A DNA stretch of 64,000 nucleotides from an uncultured Kiloniellaceae bacterium (GTDB taxonomy: Bacteria > Pseudomonadota > Alphaproteobacteria > Kiloniellales > Kiloniellaceae), in contig CANMQP010000005.1 in assembly GCA_947500035.1 (NCBI GenBank), positions 248,001 to 312,000 on the forward strand, in the 5' to 3' direction. Position numbers and translations under genes: made by a program. The notes under the pieces are model-generated. The model made no database searches. It was not told the DNA's origin and was given only the letters and a program-made list of their open reading frames with translations. Shown here one piece after another: positions 47,415-56,195 of this stretch (positions within the stretch are counted from its first letter, which is position 1; every line of letters begins with the position of its first letter).

Positions 47415-47950
47415 CATATTGTATTAGAAGTACTTTTACCTCGTCGACGAAGTTGGTGATCCGGAGGGCGCAGGCGCGCGAGGCCAGTTGGGTGGTTGAA
47501 TCAATAAACGGGAGCCTACCGAATGGAGGCTCCCGTTATTTCGCTTCAGTTCCCGAGGTAAAGCCACGCAAGTGGTTTTCACTTTCGACTCAAATCAACT
47601 CTGAATATTCAACTCGGCGTTATGTCGAGGCTTCAACTCAATGTTGCACTGAGTGAATTGGGCGACAGTCCTCTAGGAGTCACCGCACAGGCATTGCGGC
47701 GGCTATTTCGTCACCGGTTTACCAGCAACGCAGGCCGTTATACTGCCTCTGATTCAATACTGATGTCAATACACCTATGGTTGTTCGGTGGTAAAAATGC
47801 AATTCCGGATAAATGCGCAAAAGCTGATTCTACTCGACGTGGACCTGCTGCGTATCGCCGTCCGCTCAATCTGCGGGCTCGAGTGGTAAAAAAAACACAA
47901 CCTCGAAGATTACACAGAGAAATTCTCACGAAGCTGTGATACGATTAACT
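47415..47950. other. Gap behind the second PilZ gene
   Basis: A 536-bp gap holding the hairpin at 47507-47537 and otherwise low-complexity, AT-richer sequence with a run of As near 47890. A 105-codon open frame at 47622-47939 has no gene-like features and is not called. Confidence 0.55.
47507..47537 (+). terminator. Hairpin behind PilZ gene, probable terminator
   Basis: 11-bp arms AACGGGAGCCT (47507-47517) and AGGCTCCCGTT (47527-47537), loop ACCGAATGG, followed by ATTT. The T tract is weak. It lies about 90 bp past the PilZ stop. Confidence 0.65.
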
Positions 47951-48217
47951 ATGCTGACACTGAACGAACTTGCTATTCATAAGGCCCGCCTTCTGAGAGG
48001 GGCGGGTGAGCACGACGAGACACGCATTGCCGAACTGGACCGCTTGATCATCGGACAGCATGCGCTGAATCTGGACGATGCTATCATCAAGCTGGAGTTG
48101 GCCCGGGAAATGGCGCACAAGCTTGACCGCTCGCTGGATCGCGATTACCAGGACATTGAGGCGACCGGGGAAATCGTTACCCTCATTGACGATGTTCTTC
48201 GCGTGCTCAGGCATTAA
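47951..48217 (+). CDS. Small helical protein, unknown
   Basis: An 88-residue protein started at ATG 47951; a GTG five codons upstream is another choice. It is charged and helical (LNELAIHKARLLRGAGEHDE, LDDAIIKLELAREMAHKLDR, VTLIDDVLRVLR) with no signal peptide or membrane segment. No ribosome-binding site is evident. I do not recognise a family. It lies 146 bp upstream of a HAD hydrolase gene on the same strand. Confidence 0.55.
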   Translation: MLTLNELAIHKARLLRGAGEHDETRIAELDRLIIGQHALNLDDAIIKLELAREMAHKLDRSLDRDYQDIEATGEIVTLIDDVLRVLRH

Positions 48218-48362
48218 GGTCCTCTCCAAACTCCCTGATTCGATTGTTGTTTTCTCCTCTGCTATCTTGACGCACGGAAGGGGGCGGCGTGTTATGCCTA
48301 CGCCGTCGATGCGCGGCCTGCCGTGGCACAGCTCCGCGGACTCTGACTTCGGGTATATCTCA

Positions 48363-49067
48363 ATGAAGCTGGTCATCTTCGATATCGACGGGACATTGGT
48401 CAGAAGCGATCCGCACGAAGATCGTCTCTTCTGGCAAGCGCTGGTCGAGGTTTTGGGTGTGCAGAAGGAGCCCTTCGAGTGGAGCAGCTTTAAGCATGTC
48501 ACGGACAGTGGCATCACTCAGGAAGTCTTCCGCCGGCAGTTCGGCCGCGATCCTGAGGAAACGTCATTGGCGGCTGCCGAAGACCATTTCGGAAGCCTAT
48601 GGCTAAGGCTTCTTTCGACCCTGCCGAGGGATGAGATCGAAGTACCGGGAGCGAGGGCAATGCTGGCGTACCTGAACGATCATCCAGACTGGAGGGTCGC
48701 GATTGCCACGGGGGGCTGGGAACGAACGGCGCGCGCTAAGCTTGGTGGTGCGGATATTGCCCATAGAGAGGTTCCGCTGGGCTGCGCAAATGATGCCCTG
48801 GCGCGCGAGGACATTATGGCCATCGCGCAGGCGCGCGCGAAAATTCAAAACGCAAACAAAGACTTCGAGCGCGTTGTTTATGTTGGGGACGGGGAATGGG
48901 ATGCCAGGACCTGCAGTGCTGTCGGTATGCCTTTGGTGGGAATGGCCATTGCACCAGAGGTTCGCGAACGCCTGAGCGTGCTTGGCGTGAGTCATATCCT
49001 CGAGGATTACAGCGATAGGGCTGCAGTGCTCGACGCCCTCGATTCAGCGCGCGTGCCTCCCGCTTGA
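48363..49067 (+). CDS. HAD family hydrolase
   Basis: A 234-residue haloacid dehalogenase-like hydrolase. Motif I is FDIDGTLVRS with the nucleophilic Asp at residue 6, motif II IATGGW and motif IV VYVGDGEWDARTC. A helical cap lies between about residues 15 and 95. The start ATG 48363 puts motif I where expected; a frame extending upstream is noise. Likely a small-molecule phosphatase of unknown substrate. Confidence 0.85.
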   Translation: MKLVIFDIDGTLVRSDPHEDRLFWQALVEVLGVQKEPFEWSSFKHVTDSGITQEVFRRQFGRDPEETSLAAAEDHFGSLWLRLLSTLPRDEIEVPGARAMLAYLNDHPDWRVAIATGGWERTARAKLGGADIAHREVPLGCANDALAREDIMAIAQARAKIQNANKDFERVVYVGDGEWDARTCSAVGMPLVGMAIAPEVRERLSVLGVSHILEDYSDRAAVLDALDSARVPPA

Positions 49068-49501
49068 GCCCTTCGCCCAATAGGGGACGAACCGGGTGAA
49101 TTTATCTGTCTCAGTCCGCTCGCGGAGCATCACGAGGACGTGACTGTGGCACCTTCCGGGCAGCGATGTGCTTGCATCCGATTGGCTGAGGGCCATGTGA
49201 CCTCTACCGGCGCAATAAGCCGGATTTAAGAGTTCGATCGGTTTCCGGCACCTCATCGTTTGCTTTAATGCAGGCTGAGGAGCTTTCCTTTCGACGGGTG
49301 AAATACGCACGGCCGTCACGCACAGGGAGTTCGCCAAGTCTCTTAACAATTGGACTGCCTTCCTTCGCCTATAAACTGAGGAAGAGGAAGAAGGTTTCTT
49401 TGTATCAGATGCTTAGGGCGCAATTTCCTTGTCCGGACTGAATTTGGTTTGGGACCTGACGGTTCTCCGTTACTCTTGCGCGCCGAGACCTCTGAAGACC
49501 G
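49068..49501. other. Gap before ECF sigma gene
   Basis: A 434-bp gap. I see no gene, repeat or clear ECF-type GGAAC/CGTT promoter in the last 100 bp before the sigma gene. The promoter is therefore not assigned. Confidence 0.5.
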
Positions 49502-50056
49502 ATGAAAACTCAGAAACAAATGACAGATACGCACCTAAACCCGGTAAAGTCGGGCCTGCCGGAACTCCTTTCCAGGCTCTGGCGCTTTGCAATGGTGCTG
49601 TCTCACAACGAGGAGATCGCCGGCGATTTGGTGCAGGCGACCTGTTTGCGCGCGCTGCAGAGGTCCGAGCAGTTTCAGGAGGGGACACATCTTGATCGCT
49701 GGACTTTTTCCATTATGGCCTCACTTTGGAAGAACGAGCTGCGGGCTGAGCGTATCCGGCGCGGCGGGGGCTTTGTCGACGCCGAGGAGGTTCTGGTCTC
49801 CGACGGAGCTGAAAAAATAGAAACGAATATTTTGCTGACTGAGGTGTTGGCGGAAGTACAGGCATTACCGGAAGCACAGAGAAGTGCGGTTTTGCTGGTG
49901 TACGTCGAGGGTCTTACCTACGCCGAGGCGGCGGCGGCGCTTGAAGTGCCCATTGGCACCATCATGAGCAGGCTTGCGGCAGCAAGGTTCAAGCTTGCTG
50001 CCTTGAGACGCGCGGAAGAGGGTGGCCCGAGACGACAAGTGAAGACAGGACAATGA
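49502..50056 (+). CDS. ECF-type RNA polymerase sigma factor
   Basis: A 184-residue sigma factor. Region 2 has LLSRLWRFAMVLSHNEEIAG and DLVQATCLRALQRSEQFQEG with WTFSIMASLWKNELRAERIR; region 4 has LPEAQRSAVLLVYVEGLTYA and AAALEVPIGTIMSRLAAARF. The intervening linker is acidic. It overlaps the next gene by ATGA, the usual coupling of a sigma factor with its anti-sigma. Regulon unknown. Confidence 0.92.
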   Translation: MKTQKQMTDTHLNPVKSGLPELLSRLWRFAMVLSHNEEIAGDLVQATCLRALQRSEQFQEGTHLDRWTFSIMASLWKNELRAERIRRGGGFVDAEEVLVSDGAEKIETNILLTEVLAEVQALPEAQRSAVLLVYVEGLTYAEAAAALEVPIGTIMSRLAAARFKLAALRRAEEGGPRRQVKTGQ

Positions 50057-50943
50057 CAAGCGAAGTGAACAGCAGGCCCGTAACAGACGAGATGCTCGTC
50101 GCCTATGTCGATGGCGAGCTGACGCAGAACGAGCAGACATCGCTCGAGGCGGCGCTGGAAGGCGATGAGGAACTGCGCGCGCGCCTGGCGCTGCTGCAAG
50201 ACGGCGAACGCCCCTGGGCCGAAGCCTTTGAGGGTCTTCTTGATCAGGCCCCCGTGGCTAAGCTGGAAGCCGCCTTCGCGGCCGCGGCGCATACGCACGC
50301 GGAACAGGCTCGGGCGGAACAGGCTGAAACCCCGAACCCGGGCGCGCACCCGGTCGCTGCTGACTCTGAGCGGATCCCTGCAAATGACCATGCTTCGCGC
50401 AGTTGGTGGCGTCCGGCCATGGCTGCCTGCATTGCCGTTACCCTTATGGTCGGTTTTGCCGCCGGTTACGGCACCAATGAGGTCCGAAAGCCTCAGATCA
50501 CGGCGGCCGTGCAGACGGAAGCCGAGATCTGGCGTCAGGCAGTTGCCGACTATCAGGCGCTCTACACCCGCGAGACCCTCTCAACGGCTCAGACGGATCC
50601 CACCGCCCAGTCGGCTGGGCTGCTGCGCGTAAGTGAGGCGCTCGGTCTGGCTTTGCCGGACGCGGTTTCGCAGGTTCCGGGACTCGACTACAAACGGGCT
50701 CAAATCCTTAAATTCGGCGAGCAGCCTCTCGCGCAGCTGGCCTATCTTTACAAGGACGACATCCCCATCGCGTTTTGCATCGTGCGGCTGGACGATCCGG
50801 ATCAGGCAGCCAAAAACGAAGTGCGCAGTGGTCTTAACATCGTTCACTGGGCCAAGGACGGTTTCAGTCTGATGGTGGTCGGCGACCTGCCGGTTGACGA
50901 GCTCGACAACTTTGCCCGTGAGATCGAGGGTAAGATGATCTGA
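50053..50943 (+). CDS. Membrane-bound anti-sigma factor
   Basis: A 296-residue protein. The N-terminal part (VTDEMLVAYVDGELTQNEQT) resembles anti-sigma domains that hold an ECF sigma factor. One membrane segment at about residues 120-140 (PAMAACIAVTLMVGFAAGYG) separates it from an extracytoplasmic domain (about 145-296) of no recognised kind. It starts within the sigma gene stop (ATGA), so the two are made together. The Cys/His zinc motif of ZAS-type factors is not evident. Confidence 0.85.
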   Translation: MTSEVNSRPVTDEMLVAYVDGELTQNEQTSLEAALEGDEELRARLALLQDGERPWAEAFEGLLDQAPVAKLEAAFAAAAHTHAEQARAEQAETPNPGAHPVAADSERIPANDHASRSWWRPAMAACIAVTLMVGFAAGYGTNEVRKPQITAAVQTEAEIWRQAVADYQALYTRETLSTAQTDPTAQSAGLLRVSEALGLALPDAVSQVPGLDYKRAQILKFGEQPLAQLAYLYKDDIPIAFCIVRLDDPDQAAKNEVRSGLNIVHWAKDGFSLMVVGDLPVDELDNFAREIEGKMI

Positions 50944-51155
50944 CGGTCTCTTTCCAAGCCGTCGATGCACAAAGTTTCCCACGCCATTTTATCGAACAGC
51001 CCATCGAGGCCATCTGCTAGCGGCGACCTTGCCAGGTTTCGGCAAGGTCCGAGTACGTCGGCGCACGGTTTCAACAGAAATGGTGCCTTTAATGCGGAAA
51101 AACCAAAGTCTTTATTCGGGAATTTAACGGAGAAGAATATCCAGTTTAACCCCGG

Positions 51156-52502
51156 TTACTCCTTATTCCCCTTTTTATCGAGGAAATTTTTGAAGCGTTG
51201 CACGCCGCTTTCAACGCCCTGCTTGATCGTTTCTTTTTTCGTTCCCGCCACGTCCGCGATTTTCTTGGACAAGGCATTTATAGCTGAATCCCAGAGACCG
51301 GCAGCATCCAAAGATGAGGTGTTTTCAAATTGCTTTTCATTCATCACAAGAGAAAAGCGGAGATCAACATCATCCTCACGCTCATTGATGTAATTGGCGA
51401 TGGGATAGGCAAGGGCTTTGCTAACGAGAGAAGCGCTGTTCGGGGCTTCAACGACAACGCCCTTCAACTGCATGTTCCAATCCATCGCAATTTCAGCAGT
51501 TTCACCATATTGCCATTCGTCTTCTACTGAAACGTCGATAGTTCCACTTCGGAACCAGCTAAATGGGGCTTTTCGTACGTACTTGCCGACCAGATCTACA
51601 GGGAAGTTATCAAGTTTCCATTTGGTCTTGCGGCCCCCGTCAATCTCTTCTGTGGAAATAATAACCTTATGGCTATTCAGGCTGCCGTCGATATTTGATC
51701 TGAAGAAGGTATCGAAAACCGCATATTGACTTCGGAACGGGTCACTCTGGATATGATTTAAGGCCAAGCTCAAAGGCTCAATATCATTTTTATAGAGATC
51801 CAGCTCAACGTCATTTATCGCCAGGTCATTGATAACAAATGCCTTATTCGCTTCTAACTTTTTGGGCGGCAAAGCGTTTTCAGTTCTGTTTCCATCGTTC
51901 TGTGCAATGTTCGATTTGCCATCGTCATCGGGGGTGTTCGGGTCCGCATCGTTTTGATGCGTCTTATCCCGCAATGCCCCTTTGACGCCCTCCACAGCCA
52001 GCGTTTCTATGACGATAGGGTTTGAAAGCAAACTGAACACGTCAATATTCAACCTGGCGCTCTGAACCAAAATGTCGAAATCGAGTCGCTCATGGTTTTC
52101 TCTTTGAACCTGCAGCTCTTCCAGCTTTAGCGTGCCTGAAAAGATATCTCCGCTTGCCGATGAAAAAGAGATGTCGATCTTGGTTTTGTCTTCCACTTTG
52201 GAAGCAATGAAACGCGCCGTTGGTTCAAATAAAAACGTGTTTACCGCCAGTAAGAAAACAAAAGCGATTAAAAACGAAGCCGCCGCGATTCTGGCCACGA
52301 CCTTGAACGGGAATTTCCGTTTTGGGCTCACTGCCGCAGGCGCTGGTTTCTCAGGCTTTTTTTTATCCGCCGAAGATGCCGCGAATAGAGTTAACTCAAA
52401 CGTTAAACCAAGAACCCCCGCCACCAAATTCACGAGAGCTCCAATCGCAGCGAAAACGGGGAATAATAAGAATTCACCTAAAAGAATAATTAGAAGTTCC
52501 AT
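51156..52502 (-). CDS. AsmA/DUF748-like membrane protein, AT-richer
   Basis: A 448-residue protein. Two hydrophobic stretches open it (LLIILLGEFLLFPVFAAIGA and VVARIAAASFLIAFVFLLAV), then a long periplasmic part in which ISFSSASGDIFSGTLKLEEL and LNIDVFSLLSNPIVIETLAV recall AsmA-like lipid-transport and adhesion proteins. An Asp/Asn-rich insert lies at about 190-215. Codon use is visibly less G+C rich than in its neighbours, and tRNA-Leu is 115 bp away, so it may have been acquired. Function not assigned. Confidence 0.7.
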   Translation of the reverse strand: MELLIILLGEFLLFPVFAAIGALVNLVAGVLGLTFELTLFAASSADKKKPEKPAPAAVSPKRKFPFKVVARIAAASFLIAFVFLLAVNTFLFEPTARFIASKVEDKTKIDISFSSASGDIFSGTLKLEELQVQRENHERLDFDILVQSARLNIDVFSLLSNPIVIETLAVEGVKGALRDKTHQNDADPNTPDDDGKSNIAQNDGNRTENALPPKKLEANKAFVINDLAINDVELDLYKNDIEPLSLALNHIQSDPFRSQYAVFDTFFRSNIDGSLNSHKVIISTEEIDGGRKTKWKLDNFPVDLVGKYVRKAPFSWFRSGTIDVSVEDEWQYGETAEIAMDWNMQLKGVVVEAPNSASLVSKALAYPIANYINEREDDVDLRFSLVMNEKQFENTSSLDAAGLWDSAINALSKKIADVAGTKKETIKQGVESGVQRFKNFLDKKGNKE

Positions 52503-52617
52503 GTTTTTTCTTTTTTACACTGTTTAGTATTTTGTGAAAAAGGCATTCACGAGAATTTATCGTATTTAAACGCCCAGAATAAATTCCAACAGCGACAAAA
52601 CCGGAGAGTTTTGTGAG

Positions 52618-52704
52618 TGGTGCCCGCTCCCGGACTCGAACCGGGACGGCCTGACGGCCTCAAGATTTTAAGTCTTGTATGTCTACCAATTCCATCAAGC
52701 GGGC
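52618..52704 (-). tRNA. tRNA-Leu (anticodon UAA)
   Basis: On the minus strand the acceptor stem GCCCGCT pairs with AGCGGGC, the anticodon stem CAAGA/TCTTG holds loop CTTAAAA (anticodon TAA), a long variable arm GGCCgtcaGGCC identifies class II, and the T arm CCGGTTCGAGTCCGG is complete. CCA is encoded at 52618-52620. Confidence 0.97.
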
Positions 52705-52860
52705 GCAGGGGCGGAGTCCTGAGCGGATCCGTCCGTCATTTGGCAATAGGCACTCTTGTGCCAAAGCCCCGCCGAGTCTGCAACGCCGATTTATTCTTGG
52801 GAGCTCTGCTAAAGCCGTTAGGATGGCGCTCTTTCGGAAGTAAACAAAAGGCGGGTGGCG

Positions 52861-53661
52861 ATGAGCGGGCGACTAAAGGACCGGGTTGCGATCGTTGTGG
52901 GGGCGGGGTCGTCCGGCCCGGGCTGGGGCAATGGCAAGGCGGCGGCCGTGCTCTTTGCCCGCGAAGGGGCGAAGGTTCTTTGCGTCGACATCAACGAAGC
53001 AGCAGTGCAGGAAACGGCCGGTATCATCACGGGCGAAGGCTTTGAGGCCGCTGCTGTGCAAGCCGATGTGACCCGGGCGGATCAGGTTGAGGCGCTGGTT
53101 GCGGACTGCGTTTCACGCTGGGGGGCGGTCGACATCCTGCAGAACAACGTCGGGATTTTGGATTCGAGTGGACCTGTCGAGCTCAGCGAAGCCGAATGGG
53201 ACAAGGTGATCTCCGTCAATCTGAAACCCATGTTTCTGACCTGCAAATTCGTTTTGCCCGTCATGGAGCGCCAGGGCAGGGGGGCAATTGTGAATGTGGG
53301 TTCGATTGCCGGCCTGCGCTGGACCGGCATACCCTACATCACCTATAGCACCAGCAAGGGCGCGATTCCGCCCTTCACTCGCTCGATTGCCCTGCAATAC
53401 GCGACAAAGGGGGTCCGGGCCAATGTGGTCTCGCCGGGTCTGATGAACACGCCAATGATCCGCGAGCCGTTGAAAGACGCCTACGCCGGCGGCGATATCG
53501 ACAAGATGATCGAGATTCGTGACGCGCAGTGTCCCATGGGCCACATGGGCGACGCCTGGGATGTCGCGATGGCATCGCTTTTTCTGGCATCCGATGAAGC
53601 GCGCTATATCACCGGCACGGAATTGATCGTCGACGGCGGAATTACGGCGAAGATTTCATAG
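52861..53661 (+). CDS. SDR family oxidoreductase
   Basis: A 266-residue short-chain dehydrogenase. The nucleotide-binding region is VAIVVGAGSSGPGWGNGKAA with the downstream acidic residue in VLCVDIN, NNVGILD, and the catalytic triad Ser-Tyr-Lys in NVGSIAGLRWTGIPYITYST followed by SK. The C-terminal end GTELIVDGGITAKIS is typical. The extended glycine loop (GSSGPGWGNG) differs slightly from standard SDRs. Substrate unknown. Start is ATG 52861, with an alternative GTG two codons upstream. Confidence 0.9.
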   Translation: MSGRLKDRVAIVVGAGSSGPGWGNGKAAAVLFAREGAKVLCVDINEAAVQETAGIITGEGFEAAAVQADVTRADQVEALVADCVSRWGAVDILQNNVGILDSSGPVELSEAEWDKVISVNLKPMFLTCKFVLPVMERQGRGAIVNVGSIAGLRWTGIPYITYSTSKGAIPPFTRSIALQYATKGVRANVVSPGLMNTPMIREPLKDAYAGGDIDKMIEIRDAQCPMGHMGDAWDVAMASLFLASDEARYITGTELIVDGGITAKIS

Positions 53662-53980
53662 CTCGTTCTAGGTAAGAGTAGGTTCAAGCTCGGGTTCTAG
53701 AACAGAATCACACGCACGATAGATCGTCCTCAGCGATTCCATCGAACGTGATCTGAACTAGTGTGATGTTTCTGAAGTTCGCCGCATCATCTGCGGCGAA
53801 TTTTAGAGACTGAATCACACTAGATTCAATGGGATACTAGGTGGGGAACTCATTAACGCGCACCGGTTTTTTTGCCACTCTGGAGGATGTCCGTTTAGCA
53901 CCCAACGCGCGACGTATTCGTGCGGACCTCGGTACGGGGAAAGTTAGCCACGAACCGACATGGTGGGGCGCTCGTTGCAT
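53662..53980. other. Gap with palindromic sequence behind SDR and LysR genes
   Basis: A 319-bp gap between convergent genes. It contains a CTAG-bounded palindromic element (53758-53823), a GTTCTAGAAC palindrome near 53694, and an extra ATCACAC copy at 53707-53713. No gene seen. Confidence 0.7.
53758..53823. repeat. CTAG-bounded 66-bp palindromic element
   Basis: Outer arms CTAGTGTGAT (53758-53767) and ATCACACTAG (53814-53823) and inner arms TTCGCCGCA (53778-53786) and TGCGGCGAA (53792-53800) are both exact inverted repeats. The middle copy GTGTGAT can also pair with ATCACAC at 53707-53713, giving a mutually exclusive fold; the three copies are 53-54 bp apart. It resembles a small MITE or REP-like repeat. 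Confidence 0.7.
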
Positions 53981-54883
53981 TTAGCCAGTTGAGTTTCTGG
54001 CTGCAAGCTCCTCGGACAAGATATCGAAGATCGCGCGCATCCTGGCATTGGTTTTGAGCTCACCATGAGTGACAAGCCAGACAGGGACTTCGGCAGAGAC
54101 CTCCTTTTGCAAGACAGCCTCCACCCCGGGTGTGATATTTGCGAGATCTTCAAACATAACGGCGAGGCCCAGTCCCCGCTTAACCGACTCCCATATCGCC
54201 ACCCCGGAGTTGGCGACAATGCTGAATTGTTCGACCGCAATCGCTCCGTTCATTGCGCTCAACATCTGCAAGACGCGCCCGGATGAATCCCCGAGGAAGG
54301 TAGTGCGCTCGCTGATATCCTTGAGCGTTGCAGGGCGGCCTATAACGTCGAGATAAGAGCTTGCTCCATAGAGATAGGCTTTTGTGGTCCGTATGCGCTT
54401 GGCATAGAGATCGGGATGTTTGGGCTGAACGTTGCGGATGGCGATATCTGCCTCACGGCGCCCCAAGTCTTGAACGTCGTTGGATGAAACGATCTCCACC
54501 TGAACTTCGGGATAGGTAAGCCGGATGCGCTCGATGATCGGCGGCAAGATATAGGCGCAAAAAGCATCATTTGCGGTGACGCTGATAGGACCTGCGATCC
54601 TTTGATCCTGTCCCAGCGCCGCAAGACTGAACAGGTCCGCCGCTTTCTTCATTGCTTTCGCGTGAGCGACCAGGGCTAGACCCTTGTCATTTATCGCCAA
54701 GGATTTCCCGATCCGATCGAATAGCAACAGACCAAGATCACCCTCAAGCGCAGCGACATGCCGCCCCACGGTCGGTTGAGACAATCCCAGTAGTTTGGCG
54801 GCGCCGGAAAGAGATCCCGTTTCAGCGGTAGCAAGAAAGGATTGTGCCTGCGACCAGTCGAATGCGGTGTTTCGATTTCTCAT
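53981..54883 (-). CDS. LysR family transcriptional regulator
   Basis: A 300-residue regulator. WSQAQSFLATAETGSLSGAA and LGLSQPTVGRHVAALEGDLG give the N-terminal helix-turn-helix; SVTANDAFCAYILPPIIERI and WESVKRGLGLAVMFEDL belong to the ligand-binding domain. It is divergent from the DUF2306 gene, with palindromes between. The inducer is unknown. Confidence 0.92.
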   Translation of the reverse strand: MRNRNTAFDWSQAQSFLATAETGSLSGAAKLLGLSQPTVGRHVAALEGDLGLLLFDRIGKSLAINDKGLALVAHAKAMKKAADLFSLAALGQDQRIAGPISVTANDAFCAYILPPIIERIRLTYPEVQVEIVSSNDVQDLGRREADIAIRNVQPKHPDLYAKRIRTTKAYLYGASSYLDVIGRPATLKDISERTTFLGDSSGRVLQMLSAMNGAIAVEQFSIVANSGVAIWESVKRGLGLAVMFEDLANITPGVEAVLQKEVSAEVPVWLVTHGELKTNARMRAIFDILSEELAARNSTG

Positions 54884-54898
54884 TCAAAAATGAATATC

Positions 54899-54933
54899 AT
54901 ATCTGCAGATATTGGCAATTTCTAATTCGAATT
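54899..54933. promoter_or_regulatory. Palindromes between lysR and DUF2306 genes
   Basis: A perfect 14-bp palindrome ATATCTGCAGATAT (54899-54912) and a 10-bp palindrome AATTCGAATT (54924-54933) lie 15-50 bp before the lysR ATG. The position suits autoregulation, and the first fits the T-N11-A form of LysR operators. Confidence 0.55.
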
Positions 54934-55100
54934 TGAAGATATAGAAACCCGCCATCTCCACTGAAAAAACGCTCGGATACGCGGTGCCGGATTGGTACCT
55001 GGAACCAGACGGGTGCCACACAAACCGGCCAGCCCACTGTTGATATGGGAGCCATGAACGAAGACTGATCTCGACCTACGGTCAAATTAGAGGGTGTGTG

Positions 55101-55778
55101 ATGAACGTTTTAACCGGACGTGAATGGGCAACATTGATTTTGATTGTTGTTTTCTCTTCAATTCCTGCAGTCGGTGGCCTGATAAGGCTTGTTGAACTTG
55201 CCGGTGGCCCTTCTGTTCTTCCGGGAAATCCGCGAGCCATAGCCGATCCTTGGCCAGTCATTTTCCACGTCTCGGGCAGTTTCGTATTCTGCCTCGCAGG
55301 GGCAATACAATTTCTGCCAAGTTTGAGGCGCTACCGCCCGGCAATGCACCGAATGATCGGTCGCGTGATGGTGATTGCAGGGTTTCTGTCGGCAAGCACC
55401 GGGTTGTGGATGACCGTCTGCTTTACCTTCCCCGAGGCCATTCAAGGCAGCCTTTTGTTTTCTGCGCGGATTATCCTTGGTTTCGCAATGATCGGACTGC
55501 TCGCCTGGGCGATCATTGCCGTCAGGGCGCGTTCCTTCAAAAGTCACGGGGCTTCGATGCTTAGGGCCTATGCCATTGGTCAGGGCGCTTCGACACAGGC
55601 CCTGCTTGGAATTGCATGGATCGTCACCTTTGGCGTCGAGCCCACAGGTTTCTTGAGAGATTGCTTTATGGTGCTTTGTTGGGTTCTGAACCTTCTGGTC
55701 GCGGAAGCGTTGATCCATCTTTTTATCGCGAAACCACTCCCCTCAATCCAAACGCCCAATAGGGCCTCCGCCTTATAG
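55101..55778 (+). CDS. DUF2306-like membrane protein
   Basis: A 225-residue protein with about six membrane segments. FHVSGSFVFCLAGAIQFLPS, YRPAMHRMIGRVMVIAGFLS and SFKSHGASMLRAYAIGQGAS carry His residues typical of DUF2306, a cytochrome b561-like family of unknown function. ATG 55101 has AGAGGG upstream. It is divergent from the LysR regulator and may be its target, and a lipoprotein gene follows 15 bp downstream, so the two probably form an operon. Confidence 0.82.
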   Translation: MNVLTGREWATLILIVVFSSIPAVGGLIRLVELAGGPSVLPGNPRAIADPWPVIFHVSGSFVFCLAGAIQFLPSLRRYRPAMHRMIGRVMVIAGFLSASTGLWMTVCFTFPEAIQGSLLFSARIILGFAMIGLLAWAIIAVRARSFKSHGASMLRAYAIGQGASTQALLGIAWIVTFGVEPTGFLRDCFMVLCWVLNLLVAEALIHLFIAKPLPSIQTPNRASAL

Positions 55779-55793
55779 GAAGGAAAACACATC

Positions 55794-56195
55794 ATGTTTT
55801 GGAAAATTTCAGCTGCCCTGCCCCTATTTCTTGTGACTGGGTGCGGCCTGGGACAAACCCTAATCAAGGCAGGGACTGAAAATGAACAATACAAAGCCTG
55901 TGTCCTCAAGCAGGTAGAGGTCCTGTCGGCGAGTCACGGTGGTGGGGAATTGGTTGTCGAGAGAGCGACTGAGTTCGTAATCTCAGCCTGTAAGCCGCAG
56001 GAAGACGTTTACGTCGTGGCGATGACCGACTTGGCAATGACGATGACGGGCAGCTTGGTCTCAAGAGAAAAATTCTTGGAAGATGAGGAGGCAACTCTCC
56101 GCAGCGACCTACATGATCTGGCGGCTAGTTTGGTATCACAAAATCTCTACCGATTCATGACCGCTTCAGGTCATTATTCCCCTTGTCTAGGTTGA
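55794..56195 (+). CDS. Small lipoprotein, C-terminus in a repeat element
   Basis: A 133-residue protein with a lipobox (LVTGC near residue 17) after a short leader; GGAAGG lies upstream. The mature part is helical (ENEQYKACVLKQVEVLSASH, EEATLRSDLHDLAASLVSQN). Its last codons and TGA stop lie inside the left terminal repeat of the element at 56187, so insertion probably replaced the original end. No family recognised. Confidence 0.72.
   Translation: MFWKISAALPLFLVTGCGLGQTLIKAGTENEQYKACVLKQVEVLSASHGGGELVVERATEFVISACKPQEDVYVVAMTDLAMTMTGSLVSREKFLEDEEATLRSDLHDLAASLVSQNLYRFMTASGHYSPCLG

Noticed and set aside
47622-47939. 105-codon frame in the gap behind the second PilZ gene
   Set aside because: Arg-rich, no ribosome-binding site, no family, and AT-rich flanks typical of noncoding DNA.
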